The position numbers were made by a program, and so were the translations under genes. A stretch of DNA of 64,000 bases from Andrena cerasifolii (Eukaryota; Arthropoda; Insecta; Hymenoptera; Andrenidae). The stretch is from contig NC_135121.1 in assembly GCF_050908995.1 (NCBI RefSeq), forward strand, positions 17,112,001 through 17,176,000, in the 5' to 3' direction. The notes under the pieces were generated by a model, which searched no databases, had not been told where the DNA came from, and saw only the letters and a list, made by a program, of their open reading frames with translations. Shown piece by piece: positions 46,843 to 59,500 of this stretch. How positions within the stretch are numbered: position 1 is the first letter of the stretch; each line of letters starts with the position of its first letter.

Positions 46843-47691
46843 AAACCTACGTTTCTGTTTTTCAATGAAAATATCTCTCAAGTATTAAGCTAATTATTTC
46901 AAATAAAGCACGCAATGTGGATGAAAAAAAGTGCAAAGAAACTTTTAATTTCAATTCGTTCCGTGGCTTGTTAAGCGTACAAAAATCTGTAATGTCGGCT
47001 CGAGGCAAATGGAGCTGTGGGTGAGCAGAAAATAGGGTTCCGAAACAGAAGTATACTGAGCGCACGGTTAATTGCCGCGTTATACTTTACCGCGGGCCGC
47101 TAACGATCCGAAAAAGCGGCGGTAAGTCTTTCTTACGTTTCGCGGGCCGAGTGGAAAGCAAAGATGTTTCCCTTCGACGGCGGGCGCTCACTTGCCTCTA
47201 ATGAGGATTCTTCGCCTCGACCTCGACCATTCGCGCGGGCCAGCCGAAGAGAAACTGTTTTCTGCTCTCGTTGGGAAACCGCTCGCCGAGATATTCCCGA
47301 ATGGCAGAAGAAAACTGTGCTTCGAGATCTACGATTAAGCTTTTAAGATCACGCGTATCGCTCGATACCGTAGCCCCATTCTCCACTGACTTCACCGCCG
47401 CCAGCGTGCAGATAACATCTTTCAGGGTTAGATTTTCACTGCAATTTTACGGCCGCGAATGCGCGAGAGGCGATATGTAGCTGTTTCGTGTTTCTTAAAC
47501 GGTGCATGTAATAAATGGTACGATCGCTTGGGTGGTATCAGGCTACCATCTGTAAAGTGTAATTATAAACGTGTAATTTCTACCGAGCAACGCTTTGTTA
47601 TCTGTTGTTGTATAATGAGATAAATGGGTGACAGGCTGGTGCCGGTGAATGGAGTGAATGAACGTTATTTTGTGATAATGATGTGGCGTTT

Positions 47692-47979
47692 TTAACCCTC
47701 GTTGTCACACAGGGTCAAATACACCCTGCAATATTTTAAGCAAAATACTTCTTGTCGGAACTCTTATCGCTTCAAATTTTTTTTAAGCATGATGACAATT
47801 TAATTGTCAACTTTCAACGATGGGCGTGTATTCTACAATGTTAAAACTGTATCTCAGATTTTTTTAGACTCTATTTAACAAATAGTTTTTAAATGACAAC
47901 TGATTGAAAATTGGCAGGGTTAAATTGACCCAGTGTGACAACGACGTTCGAAAAAGTAGGTGTGACGACCGAGGGTTAA
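47692..47979. mobile_element. TTAA-flanked mini-MITE (288 bp), TTAACCCTCG ends
   Basis: TTAA at 47692-47695 and 47976-47979. Left TTAACCCTCGTTGTCACACA; right ends CGAGGGTTAA, with CAGTGTGACAACGACG pairing to the left arm. CAGGGTCAAATACACCCTG and CAGGGTTAAATTGACC form a second inner pair. No coding content. Confidence 0.85.
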
Positions 47980-48713
47980 GAATTTTGTATTATTTGTTTC
48001 AGCAGAGCCCAATTTTTCTTGGAGGCCTTGAAATTTAGAGATGATGTTTTTGTGTGATCGGAATCGAAGTTGAATTGCAAATGAAATGTGTGTTTTGATG
48101 ACTGTTACTTTCTGTTTCGTAAAAGTGATGGTGGAAGATGATATGGATTTCACGGTTGAGGAATGAAATTTCAGGGAATAATTTAGGATTTTCTGGCAGT
48201 TATTGCCGTGGGAAATAAGGTACGTGCGGAAATTATTATAAAGTGGAAAATTATAACGAAGGAAATAAGAGTTTGTGAAATATTACGAGTGTAATTATGA
48301 AAAGTAAAGTATTTTTCACGGTTTACGGAATGAATTAAAATTTTAATCATATTATATACATATATCTACACATGTTCATCGTTCATAATAAGACAGCGAA
48401 TGAGTGCATAAATTAATGTATCTACATAATATATGTCGTGCCCAGATTTATTAAACGGCATTATATGTTATCATTGTGTACATATATGCAACTATGCATA
48501 ATGAATGTGTATAAAATATTATACTATGAGCACATTATAATACTATGGAAGCAACTATTTATGAAATCTATATTTTCTTTAAAAAAAACTAACCCAATTA
48601 AAAACCAAATTATACAATTTTTATACACAGATTTCAAAAACAATAGCAGTATATTTCATTGAAAATTACTCTCAGACACTGACAATCTTTTCCTTAAATA
48701 TTGCTTATCATGC

Positions 48714-49178
48714 TCCCTACCCCCCATAAACATGACTCACGTACGAAGAAGAAGAAGAAGAATTCCCTTTAGTTCTCGAAAAAGTAAAAAAGTTCAGATG
48801 CAAAGATCTTGAAATCAACTTTGCTAATTCCAATTGTATACGTATGAATTCAGTGCTCAGATTTTCAGCTTCGATTTTAAGTAATTAGCGGGCCGTTGTA
48901 TAAGAAAAAAATCCGCATCTCTCTTAATCCACTACTGACTTTAATTCGTTTAAATTAGTCTCTACCAAGTTTTTATTATCTTCGATCGTAAAATAATCTT
49001 CATACGGCCCGCTAATTACTTAAAACCGAAGCTGAAAATCTGAGCACTGATTTGATTTGTATACAATTGGAATTAGCAAAGTTGATTTCACAGTCTTTGC
49101 ATCTGAATTTTTTTAATTTTTTCGAGAATTAAAGGGAATTTATTTTATACATGAGTCATGTTTATGGGGGGTGGGGAG
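48714..49178. mobile_element. Palindromic MITE-like element with an internal (GAA)n
   Basis: Left ACCCCCCATAAACATGACTC pairs with GAGTCATGTTTATGGGGGGT at the right. Inner pairs include TAATTAGCGGGCCG with CGGCCCGCTAATTA and GCTCAGATTTTCAGCTTCG with its complement. A GAAGAAGAAGAAGAAGAA microsatellite lies at about 48748-48765 in the left arm only, so it expanded after the palindrome formed. Confidence 0.85.
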
Positions 49179-51049
49179 ATTAGGTAATACTGTACTTCTC
49201 AAAATAATTCCTTAAAGAATTAGTCTGATATGAACCCCACCCACACATCGCTATATACATTAATCAATCAAGGCGGCAGACTATTAATTAACTTCATCTA
49301 AAGAGGTTCCTCGAAGATCAATAAGCTGTTCCTTGAACATACACCATTTTCTACCCAGGAAACCAAAAAAGAAACACGAAGTATATACAACAGAAACTCC
49401 TACATTTCCACTTCTGGAACGAGTCTTCTAGAAATCAACTTGAAGAAATCAACCGTGACATTTCTACATTTTATATACCGTTCCAACCCACGATAGACTA
49501 TTGACCTTATCCAAAGATGTTCCTTGAGGACCGACAATCTATTCAGAAAACCAAATACAAACACGAAATGTGACAAAAAACTCCTACATATATCCTGCTT
49601 CTCCCATTTGGCATCTACAAGTCGATTTCAATTCAACCATGTATCAGTTATTGTACTCAATAACTCAATAACTACTACTTAGCAATATACATATATTAGT
49701 GTTCCCTTTTTAATGTTAACTCAAAGCAAAAATTTTATAAACAGTTTTTTCTAATTTACTTCAAGTTGGTAAAGCTGGAGCTGCACCCCTCTTGCTGCAA
49801 GGTCTTCAATTGGAAATATACATTCGGAGCATTGTAGGCAACATTATCCGCCACAAGGACGATCTTACTTCTACAGAAACGCAAACAAAAATTCTCATAG
49901 TGTGACTCTAATAATTCGATCACCCACTGTATTCACGCTGAAATCGCGGATAAATCTGAAATGTGGGTTTGGAGGAAGGAGGTCCTGCCGACGATGGTAA
50001 CGGTGATCCCGTATAAATAATTGATGAGCTGGCTGCCGCGGCGGAGGGAGCCGCGCGTATTTGTAATTGTAATTCCGCGGGATACTTGGCCAGTTAAGCA
50101 ACGTAATTATGGCAGCTGGCTCGTTCGTTATCGAGGCAGCACGCCGCTGGCGTTACTGGCCGCTCGCGTATACGTTCGAGATGGAATTTTATTTTTGTGG
50201 TGGAAAGGATGGGGCACCGGATGAAATCGGTGACAACGATTCCTCGCGCACCTGTCCGCTTCGGGGAAAATGGCTTTTCACCGCGCTTCGATCCGCGGCA
50301 TAGAAGATGATCTTTCACGAGGATGAAAGCTTCTTTTCCTCTATGTTCGCTTTCTAGCACCTCTTGCTTGGATGCTTGATGAACAGATGCTGTTTTTAAC
50401 GGTGGTTATTATGATGGTCATCATGGTTGTGATGATCGGTACCGTTCTGAACGTATGTCTCCGTCGAACGCTTACGATAAATAAACTCGTAAATTTGTCA
50501 ATTTGTGGGTTGTATTATTGTCATTGGGAGTGATGCAGTACTTACTATATAGGTGCATCAGTGAATTTTTTTAGTTAGTTCTGAAGATACATGTTTGAAT
50601 GTCACAGGTTTATTAATTAATCCTGTATCATTATTTTTTTATACGAAGACTGGAATAAAGATTAGTTCAGATAGCTGACAATACAGTTGAGCATTGACTA
50701 AATAAAAAATTATTTAAATAACGGATCAAATAAAAGTTACTTTAACTTTAGATTATTTCACGAGGAAAAGTTAATTTTTTTATTCGACTTTTTTATTTCA
50801 ATTTTTTTTTAACTTTTATTCTTAATTCGAAAATTTATTTAAATAGAAATTTTGTCCATCAGTGACTGCCAAGAGATTAGGACGTGTATTTTATTACAAC
50901 CTTTCTTGATATCTTTGATGTCCTCGATCCTCACATGCATGAAGCCTCAGTAACTGTCAATGGACTATGAAATAATTCCTTGTTATTTTTAGCAGTTTCA
51001 AACGTAGCTTCTAATATTTTACGTAACTTATACTGTACAGTATTCGTAA
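49179..51049. other. Gene-free stretch with degenerate duplications
   Basis: 49280-49330 and 49485-49550 resemble each other (GACTATT, AAAGAxGTTCCT, AAACCAAA), about 190-200 bp apart. 49654-49812 is duplicated at 52816-53596. A CpG-dense block runs at about 49960-50330 without a coding motif; it includes ATTTGTAATTGTAATTCCGC and GTAATTATGGCAGCTGG, which look like homeodomain and E-box sites, suggesting a regulatory element (inference). Confidence 0.4.
49654..49812 (+). repeat. Duplicated segment, copy without insertion (empty site)
   Basis: Shares CTCAATAACTAC, CCTxTTTxxAATGTTAA, TTTTATAAACAGTTxxTTCTAATTTACT, GGAGCTGCACCC and CTTGCTGCAAGGTC with 52816-53596, where a MITE interrupts the copy at TTAA. 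Here TTAA (49716-49719) is intact and uninterrupted. Confidence 0.85.
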
Positions 51050-51278
51050 CAGAATTGGGCAAAATGTAATCTAATTACAACTTACAAATTAGGATTAAAA
51101 TGTAATTGTGTAGTTGATTACACATTATTTTCTGTAATCGTTAATTTAGGTACTTGACCATTTGGTTTCGTCAACTACCTAAATGAACGATTACAGAAAA
51201 TAATGTGTAATCAACTACACAATTACATTTTAACCGCAATTTGTAAGTTGCAATTAGATTACATTTTGCCCAACTCTG
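51050..51278. repeat. Near-perfect 110-bp-arm hairpin
   Basis: TTGGGCAAAATGTAATCTAA at the left is the complement of TTAGATTACATTTTGCCCAA at the right. Pairing continues through TGTAATTGTGTAGTTGATTA and ATTTTCTGTAATCGTT almost to the centre near 51160. The low divergence of the arms suggests a young MITE or a structured RNA. Confidence 0.85.
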
Positions 51279-52815
51279 ATTCGAAATACGTTTAGTATCG
51301 CCATATCCTCGTTAAAAAGTTCAGGATCGTAGTCGAGATATCCTTCAATGGCTGCTTGTCACAGTCGTTCACTATTTTTAAAGGCTGACGTCAAAAAAGG
51401 TCGATTTCCTATCGGAAAATCCGTCTAGGGTTCGATGACAAGGATTACAGGATAAAATGAACGTGTCACGAAATTTAGGCCGCCGTGGGCAGCTGAAAGA
51501 AACGGTAAGAAACGACCCACGCCGACTTGTTCTCGATATGCAGACGTTTCACGCGTTATTTACGTATCGAAAGAACGGAGAAAATCCTTTCCTCCTTGTC
51601 CACCCACGAAAACCGTGCCCCATAACGCCTCGAGAATCTATCGGGTCCTAAACCAACGATCATTTTCTGCTTCGATAGGGCAAGATCTACAGTGAATATA
51701 ACGTTGAACACTATTTTTTGCCGATCGATCACGCGAAAAGTTAGAAGACATTTTTAAGTTGAACGAAAGTTTCAAATTATTATAAGATTGTTTTAAATTA
51801 ATTTAAGAGTTGGTAAACAAGTGACTATTCAAAGTGACAAACTTTATCGTAAAAAAATGTGTCACATTAAATTAGCCATCGTTATAAGTTTTCTAAAGTT
51901 GCATGTAAATTTCGTGTATTCAAATTATTTTCTCTGTCCTATTTATGTCTTACATGATTTTTAAGGAGATTGTATTTGCCTTTTCTTGGGAATTCATGTT
52001 TCAATGAATGTATACATAATTATATATTCGGCAAAACATAGTGTCGAGCACTATAATGCAGTTGGATGCAGCAACAAAATTACAGATACAAGATACTCGG
52101 ATTGTCTCTACTTTTGAATAATCTTACGGCTCCACAGATTCCATCTACTGGGACACTTACTGTTACTCGTTTCGGTAATCTGTACAGTAACAGTTCTCGT
52201 AGAAGATTCCCATCAAACCGCATACTAATGAATTAATTCCGAAGCACCTGAATGTAATACAAGAATAGGGCGCTGAAAGTTCAACAGACATAAAGTCTTC
52301 TGTAATTAGAGACTAAAGTCTCTTCATGAGAAACTGCAGCTTTAGAACCGACGAAGAAGATTTCAATATTTTATCAACACATTCAGTCCTGCAGCTATTC
52401 ACACACCAATTATCAAGAAAGTCGTTGGAATCTGTTAATTCTAAAGCAAGCCAGTGGGATATATTAGTAGAGTTCAGAAAGGCCAACAGAAATGTCGCCT
52501 ATTCTATTTCAACGCGAAGTCACTTCATAAGAAGCTGCAGCTTCGAAATTAACCATGAAATTTTCAATACTTAGCTACTGTCCTCCATTGAGGACCTTGC
52601 AGCAATTCTACATCGTTTAGGGCACATTGGATGCCAATCCGATAACAAATGAGCGATTTATTGGAAATAAATAGAAATATTAATATTAATATTAATATAA
52701 TTTGTTTATATTTAACTATTTATTATAATATGTTGATATAATCTGTTATAATATATTAATATTAATATTTTTATTACAGAATGTTTTTTCGCCAAAAGTA
52801 GGGGTAAAATGTTAT
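51279..52815. other. Gene-free AT-rich stretch with a tandem duplication
   Basis: 52318-52376 and 52509-52567 are diverged direct copies about 190 bp apart (CTTCATxAGAAxCTGCAGCTT, AAxATTTTCAATA). TTGAGGACCTTGCAGCAA at 52588-52605 is a perfect inverted match to 53573-53590. 52676-52780 is an AATATT-rich simple repeat. No coding exon recognised. Confidence 0.45.
52676..52780. repeat. AATATT-rich simple repeat
   Basis: Runs of ATTAATATTAATATTAATAT and TATAATATATTAATATTAAT, nearly pure A/T and self-complementary. Confidence 0.85.
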
Positions 52816-52879
52816 CAACTCAATAACTACTTATTGTGTGAAAAATAGATTTTTTTTAATTAGCGCCCTCTTTTCAATG

Positions 52880-53500
52880 TTAAGGGGGGATTCTCGTGTA
52901 ACAGCCCCCGAAATTTTTGATTTTTTTTTAAAAACTGTTGGTCATATTGCATTAAACTCTTTTGGGATATACGGAGGCATCATTAAACTTGTAGAATTTT
53001 TTTTTCTATGTCGATCCTCCTTATTATTATTTAATTATTGTGGAATCGCGTTAACCTCTTCGACGATGTTGGCGTCAGGAGTAGCACCTGTCACAGTCAT
53101 CCGATTGCAAAAGGAAGAAAATTTTATTAAAGTTAAATAACTCACTCTGGTACTGGACGTAAAATATTAATTTTAGTTTCTATTTATATTACCTTTTTCG
53201 TCGATATAAAGAATAATATGAAGAATTTGTCTAAGGAAAAAACTTACTTCTTTCAAACGCTATAACTCTTTCAATTTTTCATTTTTTTCTCTTTAAAGTG
53301 GACCAATCCCAGACGAAAACGATTCCACAATAATTAATAAATAATAAGGAGGATTGACATAAAAAAAATATTTTCTGCAAGTTTAAAGATGCCTCCTTAT
53401 ATCCCAAAAGAGTTTAATCTAATATGCCCAACAGTTTTTTTAAGAAAAATTCTTAAATATCAGTTACTTTTAAAGCTGTTAAACGAGAATCCCCCCTTAA
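52880..53500. mobile_element. TTAA-flanked MITE (621 bp) with a known empty site
   Basis: TTAA at 52880-52883 and 53497-53500. Left terminus GGGGGGATTCTCGTGTAACA; right terminus ends AACGAGAATCCCCCC. The flanks (52816-52883 and 53497-53596) together match 49654-49812, which carries a single TTAA at the same point. So the element inserted precisely at TTAA and duplicated it. Diverged sister at 18652-19312. No ORF of its own; the 100-codon frame at 52838-53140 runs across the boundary and is spurious. Confidence 0.93.
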
Positions 53501-53596
53501 GTCACAGCAATAATTTTATAAACAGTTCCTTCTAATTTACTCGAAGTTAGCACAGATGGAGCTGCACCCTTCTTGCTGCAAGGTCCTCAATTCCAG

Positions 53597-56500
53597 TGCA
53601 ACAGTAAATTCGCCAGAACCGCATTCCTCTCGTGACAACGATCGAGCCAAAGCGTGCAAAGTGTTTATTGCATAACTCGAACACTCAACACGCTATCACT
53701 TATACCTCTCTTATTAGTACTAAGGGAATATTATTGCAATACATTTATTGCGAAAATGTGCAGCTCACTATTTTGGCTAAAATAAGTCGAATACGAATCA
53801 CTTTATCAATCATCCTGCTATGAAAATTCTGCGTACTACTCGATAGTATGGAACAAATATTTCCAGTGGGTACTGTACTTCTGCGATGGTTCGACGATTT
53901 CTGTCGTTCGAAAGCGTCCTCTTCGGGGCGACGTACAAAGGGTCAAGAACAAAGCAGACGATTGCTATCTGTGTTGAGAAGAAGGTGCAGGGAGGGTTCG
54001 TCGAATGACGGTCTGAAGACGAAGGAAATGACGTCACATTATTATAGTTACGGGTCTTGGCGAGCGGTCGCGGTTGACAAGCCAAGCGTCCACCGTAACT
54101 CTTTCGATCCGTTTTGATACCCTTTCCCCGCTTTACCACGATGTCCGGCCCCATTCATCTTTTCTAGACCAAGGGCCCACGCCCTTCGGGCTGGGACCAC
54201 TGTCACTCGAGATTTCACTCTCACCCTTTCATTATTCCAAACTGGAAATCCGGTCGTGAAACGTGGCACGTTTGCCCGAGCTGTGGTTTTACGTACTTGT
54301 GCACTGCCCTTTGTTTCGCGCGCAGTAGCATCTTAGTTATTGAAAGTAGTATGGAGAGAATCTTTGGAGGATTATTCTGTTTCGTCATTGATGCCTCAGT
54401 TTTGCAAAAGAAACTAACGTTACATTTACTGTCGCGTTAATTCGAAAGGGCGCATCTGGTCACAAGGTGGTTCTGAGGTAAATGACTTTTAGTATTGTGT
54501 GTTATTCGAACGGTATTTTATATAAATCAGGTTAGGTTAAATATTATTTGTGACAAACTCGTAAAATAATAACACTGTAGTTACGCCTTTTATTACTAAT
54601 ATTTTGTAGCTACTGCTACTTCTATTACATATATCTTCAGTTTCAATGCAGATACAGCTGTCTTATTTAATATACATATAGATAAACTATTGTTGTACTA
54701 CCTGACAGCAAGATACAATTTAAGCGAAAGCGAATACTTTCGTATAAATATTTAAGATAGAATAATCAAATAATGGGAATTCTATCGCACTATTCATTTC
54801 ACGTATCTAAATTACTGTCTGACGTCATTTGCATTACAGCGAGTGGCCAAATTATTATACTCAAACAAAAGGGTTTAGATTTCGTAAGTTTAAGCGATGG
54901 AATAAAATAGACGTCTCGTCTTTGTGTTATAATATTATTTTTTAATACCAGTATATGTATTTAAGAATGCAAATTAAATACATTTAGGTATACAGGTTTA
55001 AGACCATATTGCACGAGAAATACAATCACTCAATATTTGGTGATTCGCGTCGCTTGGATTCGGCGTGGCATGCTTTCAATGCATTCTGTGGCTACTTCCT
55101 GCAGTGTTGCAATATTCTGCCACACTCTGATGATATTCTCTATTATTTCTGTCTTATTTGTAATAATTTTATACCTCGCCCTTTTAAAAACAAACGAGAT
55201 TTATATGTTAAAAAATTACTCGCAATATTCCCAGTTGTCGTAGCTAATCAATAAATAAAAAAACAATAACATTCATGCGTTACTTTAATTACAGCCACGA
55301 CTCACAGATTTTGACGAACATGTTTTGAGTACCTATAATAATTGGGCCACCCTCCGCAAAGAAGAATTTCATTGAGATACTCGAACTCAAATACCTCATC
55401 CACTAGTTTCAAAACGTACGAGCACGACGAGGTTACAACACTATTACAACGAGCATAGATTAATTACTCTAACAATAATTAAATCTAAATTCTGCGAATT
55501 TGTTTCCAAGAATTTCTTAAACGACCACCGCAAGTCTGAGAGCGGCGGCGACTCTGACGGCAGCAAATTATTTCGTGTTAGCGCGTGATCGAATGCTGAA
55601 ATGATTCGAACGCCTCGTTGCACCAACATTCTGGAAATCGCGGTGCTGTTCGGTGACCACCGAAACGCTGCACATGTCCGAGGCTGCACGGCTGACAAAT
55701 CACATGTGCGAGGGGCTCGAAGACAAGCATGCCCGCTCGCGAACATATGGTCCGTGCTCGTCGATTTTGGGTACATCTGTACGTGGGTCGTTAGCTATGT
55801 GCACACGAGCCGAGAACAAGATGCCATATATGCATCCAGTCGGGGCACACATTACGTGGGCCAAAGGAGAACGCGATACAACGACGCCTTAACCAGCTCG
55901 CGCGGGCATTTCAAGATTACGGGACTGGCAAGGACTCTTACGAGGCGATCGTGCACATTAGGTAATCGAATCGAATACCACTGACACGGTTCTCTATCCT
56001 GGACCACGGTTCCACTGTGCCTGCGCTTAGCGTCTTTGCCTGCTAATTTCTTCGCGAAAGTTTATTCGCCCCCTACAGGAAGTTATAGAGGGGCATGTTT
56101 GGGCCCTTCTGAACAGGAATTTGTAATTCCTTGGATGAAGGATATTAAAATGTGGTGATAGATTTGTTTTGAAGCTGCAGGGGAGGAATAGAAGATTGAG
56201 AATCACTGAGGTGATTTTTGAATGAATGGAGAGCAAGGTTTAGAGAATTGTGGGACGTAGGGTTTTCTGAGAGAATTTTTTACGTGGAAGCTATTAAAGT
56301 GTTGAAATGAAGATTAGGTGTCATTTTAGAATTAATGTTGATTTTTAACAACGATAGAAGTGAGAATTTTCTGAGTGAATTTGTAGATTTGTGGGTGTTT
56401 TAGGTATAAAGCTGGGGCTCTCAGTTTGCGTGACATTTTAATGAGAAAACCCCACCGATTTTCCCAAAGATTAATTGCTTCCTGATGCTCGATATACTAG

Positions 56501-59500
56501 ACAACTGTCAGGAATGGATATAGTAAAAAAACTGTTCTTTTCTGCTCAGTTTCACGTTCCCTAGATTGTTATGAAGCGGATGTTTGAAGAACTATTCTTT
56601 CCCACATAATTAGAGGCTAAGTTCACGCTATGGTCTGAGCTAGTCACGGGGAATGCAACATGAGTTCCTTTCATTAGGGACACACAACAGTTTGATCTTT
56701 TTTTCAGAATAAAATGACCCCGCGAAGACCTCGTTACATACAAGCATACTAATAGTTTTGTGTTGTTGTGTTCCCTAATCTGTTGTAGCGTATGAGAATT
56801 TTGTGCAATCATAAATCCCTACAGAGTGTACTTTTATTGAGTTCATCCAGATTAGTCATACTATGTAGTTATTTAGCTTTTGTTTTGTGTTCGCTTAGCT
56901 CCTATTTGCATATCTTTATATCAGGTACTCGAAATAACTATTCTCCATCTTGATACACATCTACAAACGTCTGTTCATTGATCTTTGGGTGCGAACATTA
57001 ACCTTGAGTTGAGTTACAGGTAAGCTTTGCGTGTTTAATCGCGATTGTACGGTGTGATTAACTAATTCGTGGAAATAAGCTAGTTTCAAATAAATTACGT
57101 GAAATGTCTAGATATAAATTGTATAAAGAATTTTTAGGAAATTACAAAATGTCTAAATAATGTTCACTAAGTGTCTTGTAGGTGCAGCATTTTAATATTA
57201 AACAAATTTAAAGATTTAACTACCTTTTGCATGAATAGAGCCTATGATTTAAATTCAAGATGAATCTTCCATTGACTATTTTAAATTTCGATGCACACTT
57301 TCCCATATTAATTATTCCTGACTCAACTGTTAACTAATCTGAATCATAAAGCTACTATACTTTCATTGTTACTTTATTAATACGAATTTTCAGAAAGACA
57401 TAGCTCTACGACCGAGCGAATAAAACTGTCCATCGTGTATTTTATTACTAAATCATTAAATAATATGTCACACATTTGCACGAACCTATGAACCTGTTTA
57501 ACACGTTCTATGCCACACGGGCCACCACAAGTGAAACTTTCATTCAAGGGAAAAAGGTATTTTTCCATTTAGTACCCACAAATCGAAGCAAAACAAAAAA
57601 GCTGAAATTATGAAGAATATCACACACCTACTATTTATATATATATATACTTCAATATTGCAATCTACTTTTCTCATTACTCTTTATAGTGGTATGGAAC
57701 GTGCTAAGCACTGAACCTGTCCCTTATACTAGATCCTACTTACATGCAAACGTTCTACATTATAAATGAAGTTGAATGTACTAGCATACCTGCAACAGCT
57801 CGAGACGAGAGGAGGCCTGTGGTGCTGCCATGCTTGATCAAACGCCTATCGTTCTGCGACCACTCGACAGGCGATGCTCTGTTTTTTTTTCTGAAACAAA
57901 TCGAGAACGTGCGTCATGAATTCTGTTTCCACTAGAGCAACACAAAAATCATAAATGATACGAATTTTTCGAATGTTCGTTGCGAAATTCTACACCTCAA
58001 TTATCGAACTCTGTATTGAACAGTTTCGATAAAATGAAATATTTCAACAGCAACGTTCCTGAATAGAGTCTGTGTAAAGTTCACAAAGCTACATATACCG
58101 CTACATGAACACTGATTATTACTCTAGGTACAGCCGGATGCATTCTGGTGCACGCAAATATGAGTACAGTATCATCTTTTTTTATAATATATTGCTTTTT
58201 ATTATAATATAACAATTATTATATTCATGCATTAAAACTATTGTTATCGAGTTGTATTACATATATTTACAAACCATTATGTTTTTGGATTATATAACTA
58301 ATTTTCTCTGTTTTAACATACAATTTTTTTTTTCAAATGTAATTTCAGAAGGGAATTATCTAAACCACTGTTTTTTCATTAGTGTCATAAGTGGAAAAGT
58401 TCCGCATATCCCCATCAGCTTGTTTCCATTCACTCCAAAAACAATCCCAACGTATCGTTTGAAATTTGAAATACCTACGTATTATTATAACTGTCTGATA
58501 CATGTGCACACTTTTGAAGGAACAGCTGGTCCAAAACCTTTCATAGTATCGAAATTCAGTATCCATTACCGAGAGTAGCAGTTTCGAGGAATGGAAATAA
58601 ATAGCAGGTTCGTTCGATGGAACACATTGAGCACCTGAACTCCGAGCTACTCTGCCTGCAACGTTCAATGGATATTCCAGCTACCTCGGGGGTCAAGTAC
58701 TCGGATGACCGTGGATGAAGAAAGCACGAAAACGATTGGACGTGGAAACGTAATTGCGGTAAAGCTGAATGCGCCCACGTGCTGGCGATCCTACCCACGG
58801 CTGGAAATATTCGATCTTTATCCAGAGTAAACGGTTGAAAGAGAAACAACGGTTCGACTCCTGCGACCCATCCACCCACGAGGTGCCCCTTCTGCAGCGA
58901 CTGCATCCATCAATTACAATATTTGGTAACCGATATATGCAAGAATTATACACCGCGAAGAATAATTCGAATGAATTGTCCACTTGAACGATTGCACAGC
59001 CACTTGAAAGCCGAACAATTCGAAAGCTTCGGAATGGAGCACAAATTAGGCATTCAGTAAAAGTTAGGCCAAACGTTAGAAGACGTCTTGAAGCCGCTAA
59101 AGGAAGCGTATTCTAAGTAACAGATTTTCTGGGAAATGATTTGTGGAATAATTAGAGTAGTAAGGAGTTTGTAGGCTGTGTTCATCTTGGGAAACGGTAT
59201 AAAGTTAATTGAAACTTTATTACACGAATTCAACGTAGAATGCCGACATAAATTAGTTAACATTTTTATGGAATTATATTGCATTCGACTCGATTTTCGA
59301 GTGCAATTTAAAACCTACACAAGGACTATTAAGAGAGCCTGATCAAAAGTTCAGAGTCGCTGACGAAATACCAAGTTGGTTCCAAGCGAAACTAACGAGC
59401 ATAGAATTTAAATTCCCATTTTATACAATCAAGCACACATATAGTTCGCTCTAATCTAAAATCTGAGATGCCTCTCAGATCTTAGTAACTCTCCGTCTCT

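Noticed and set aside
58846..58865. GGTTCGACTCC resembling a tRNA T-loop (B box)
   Set aside because: No acceptor stem, D-arm or anticodon arm can be formed with the upstream sequence.
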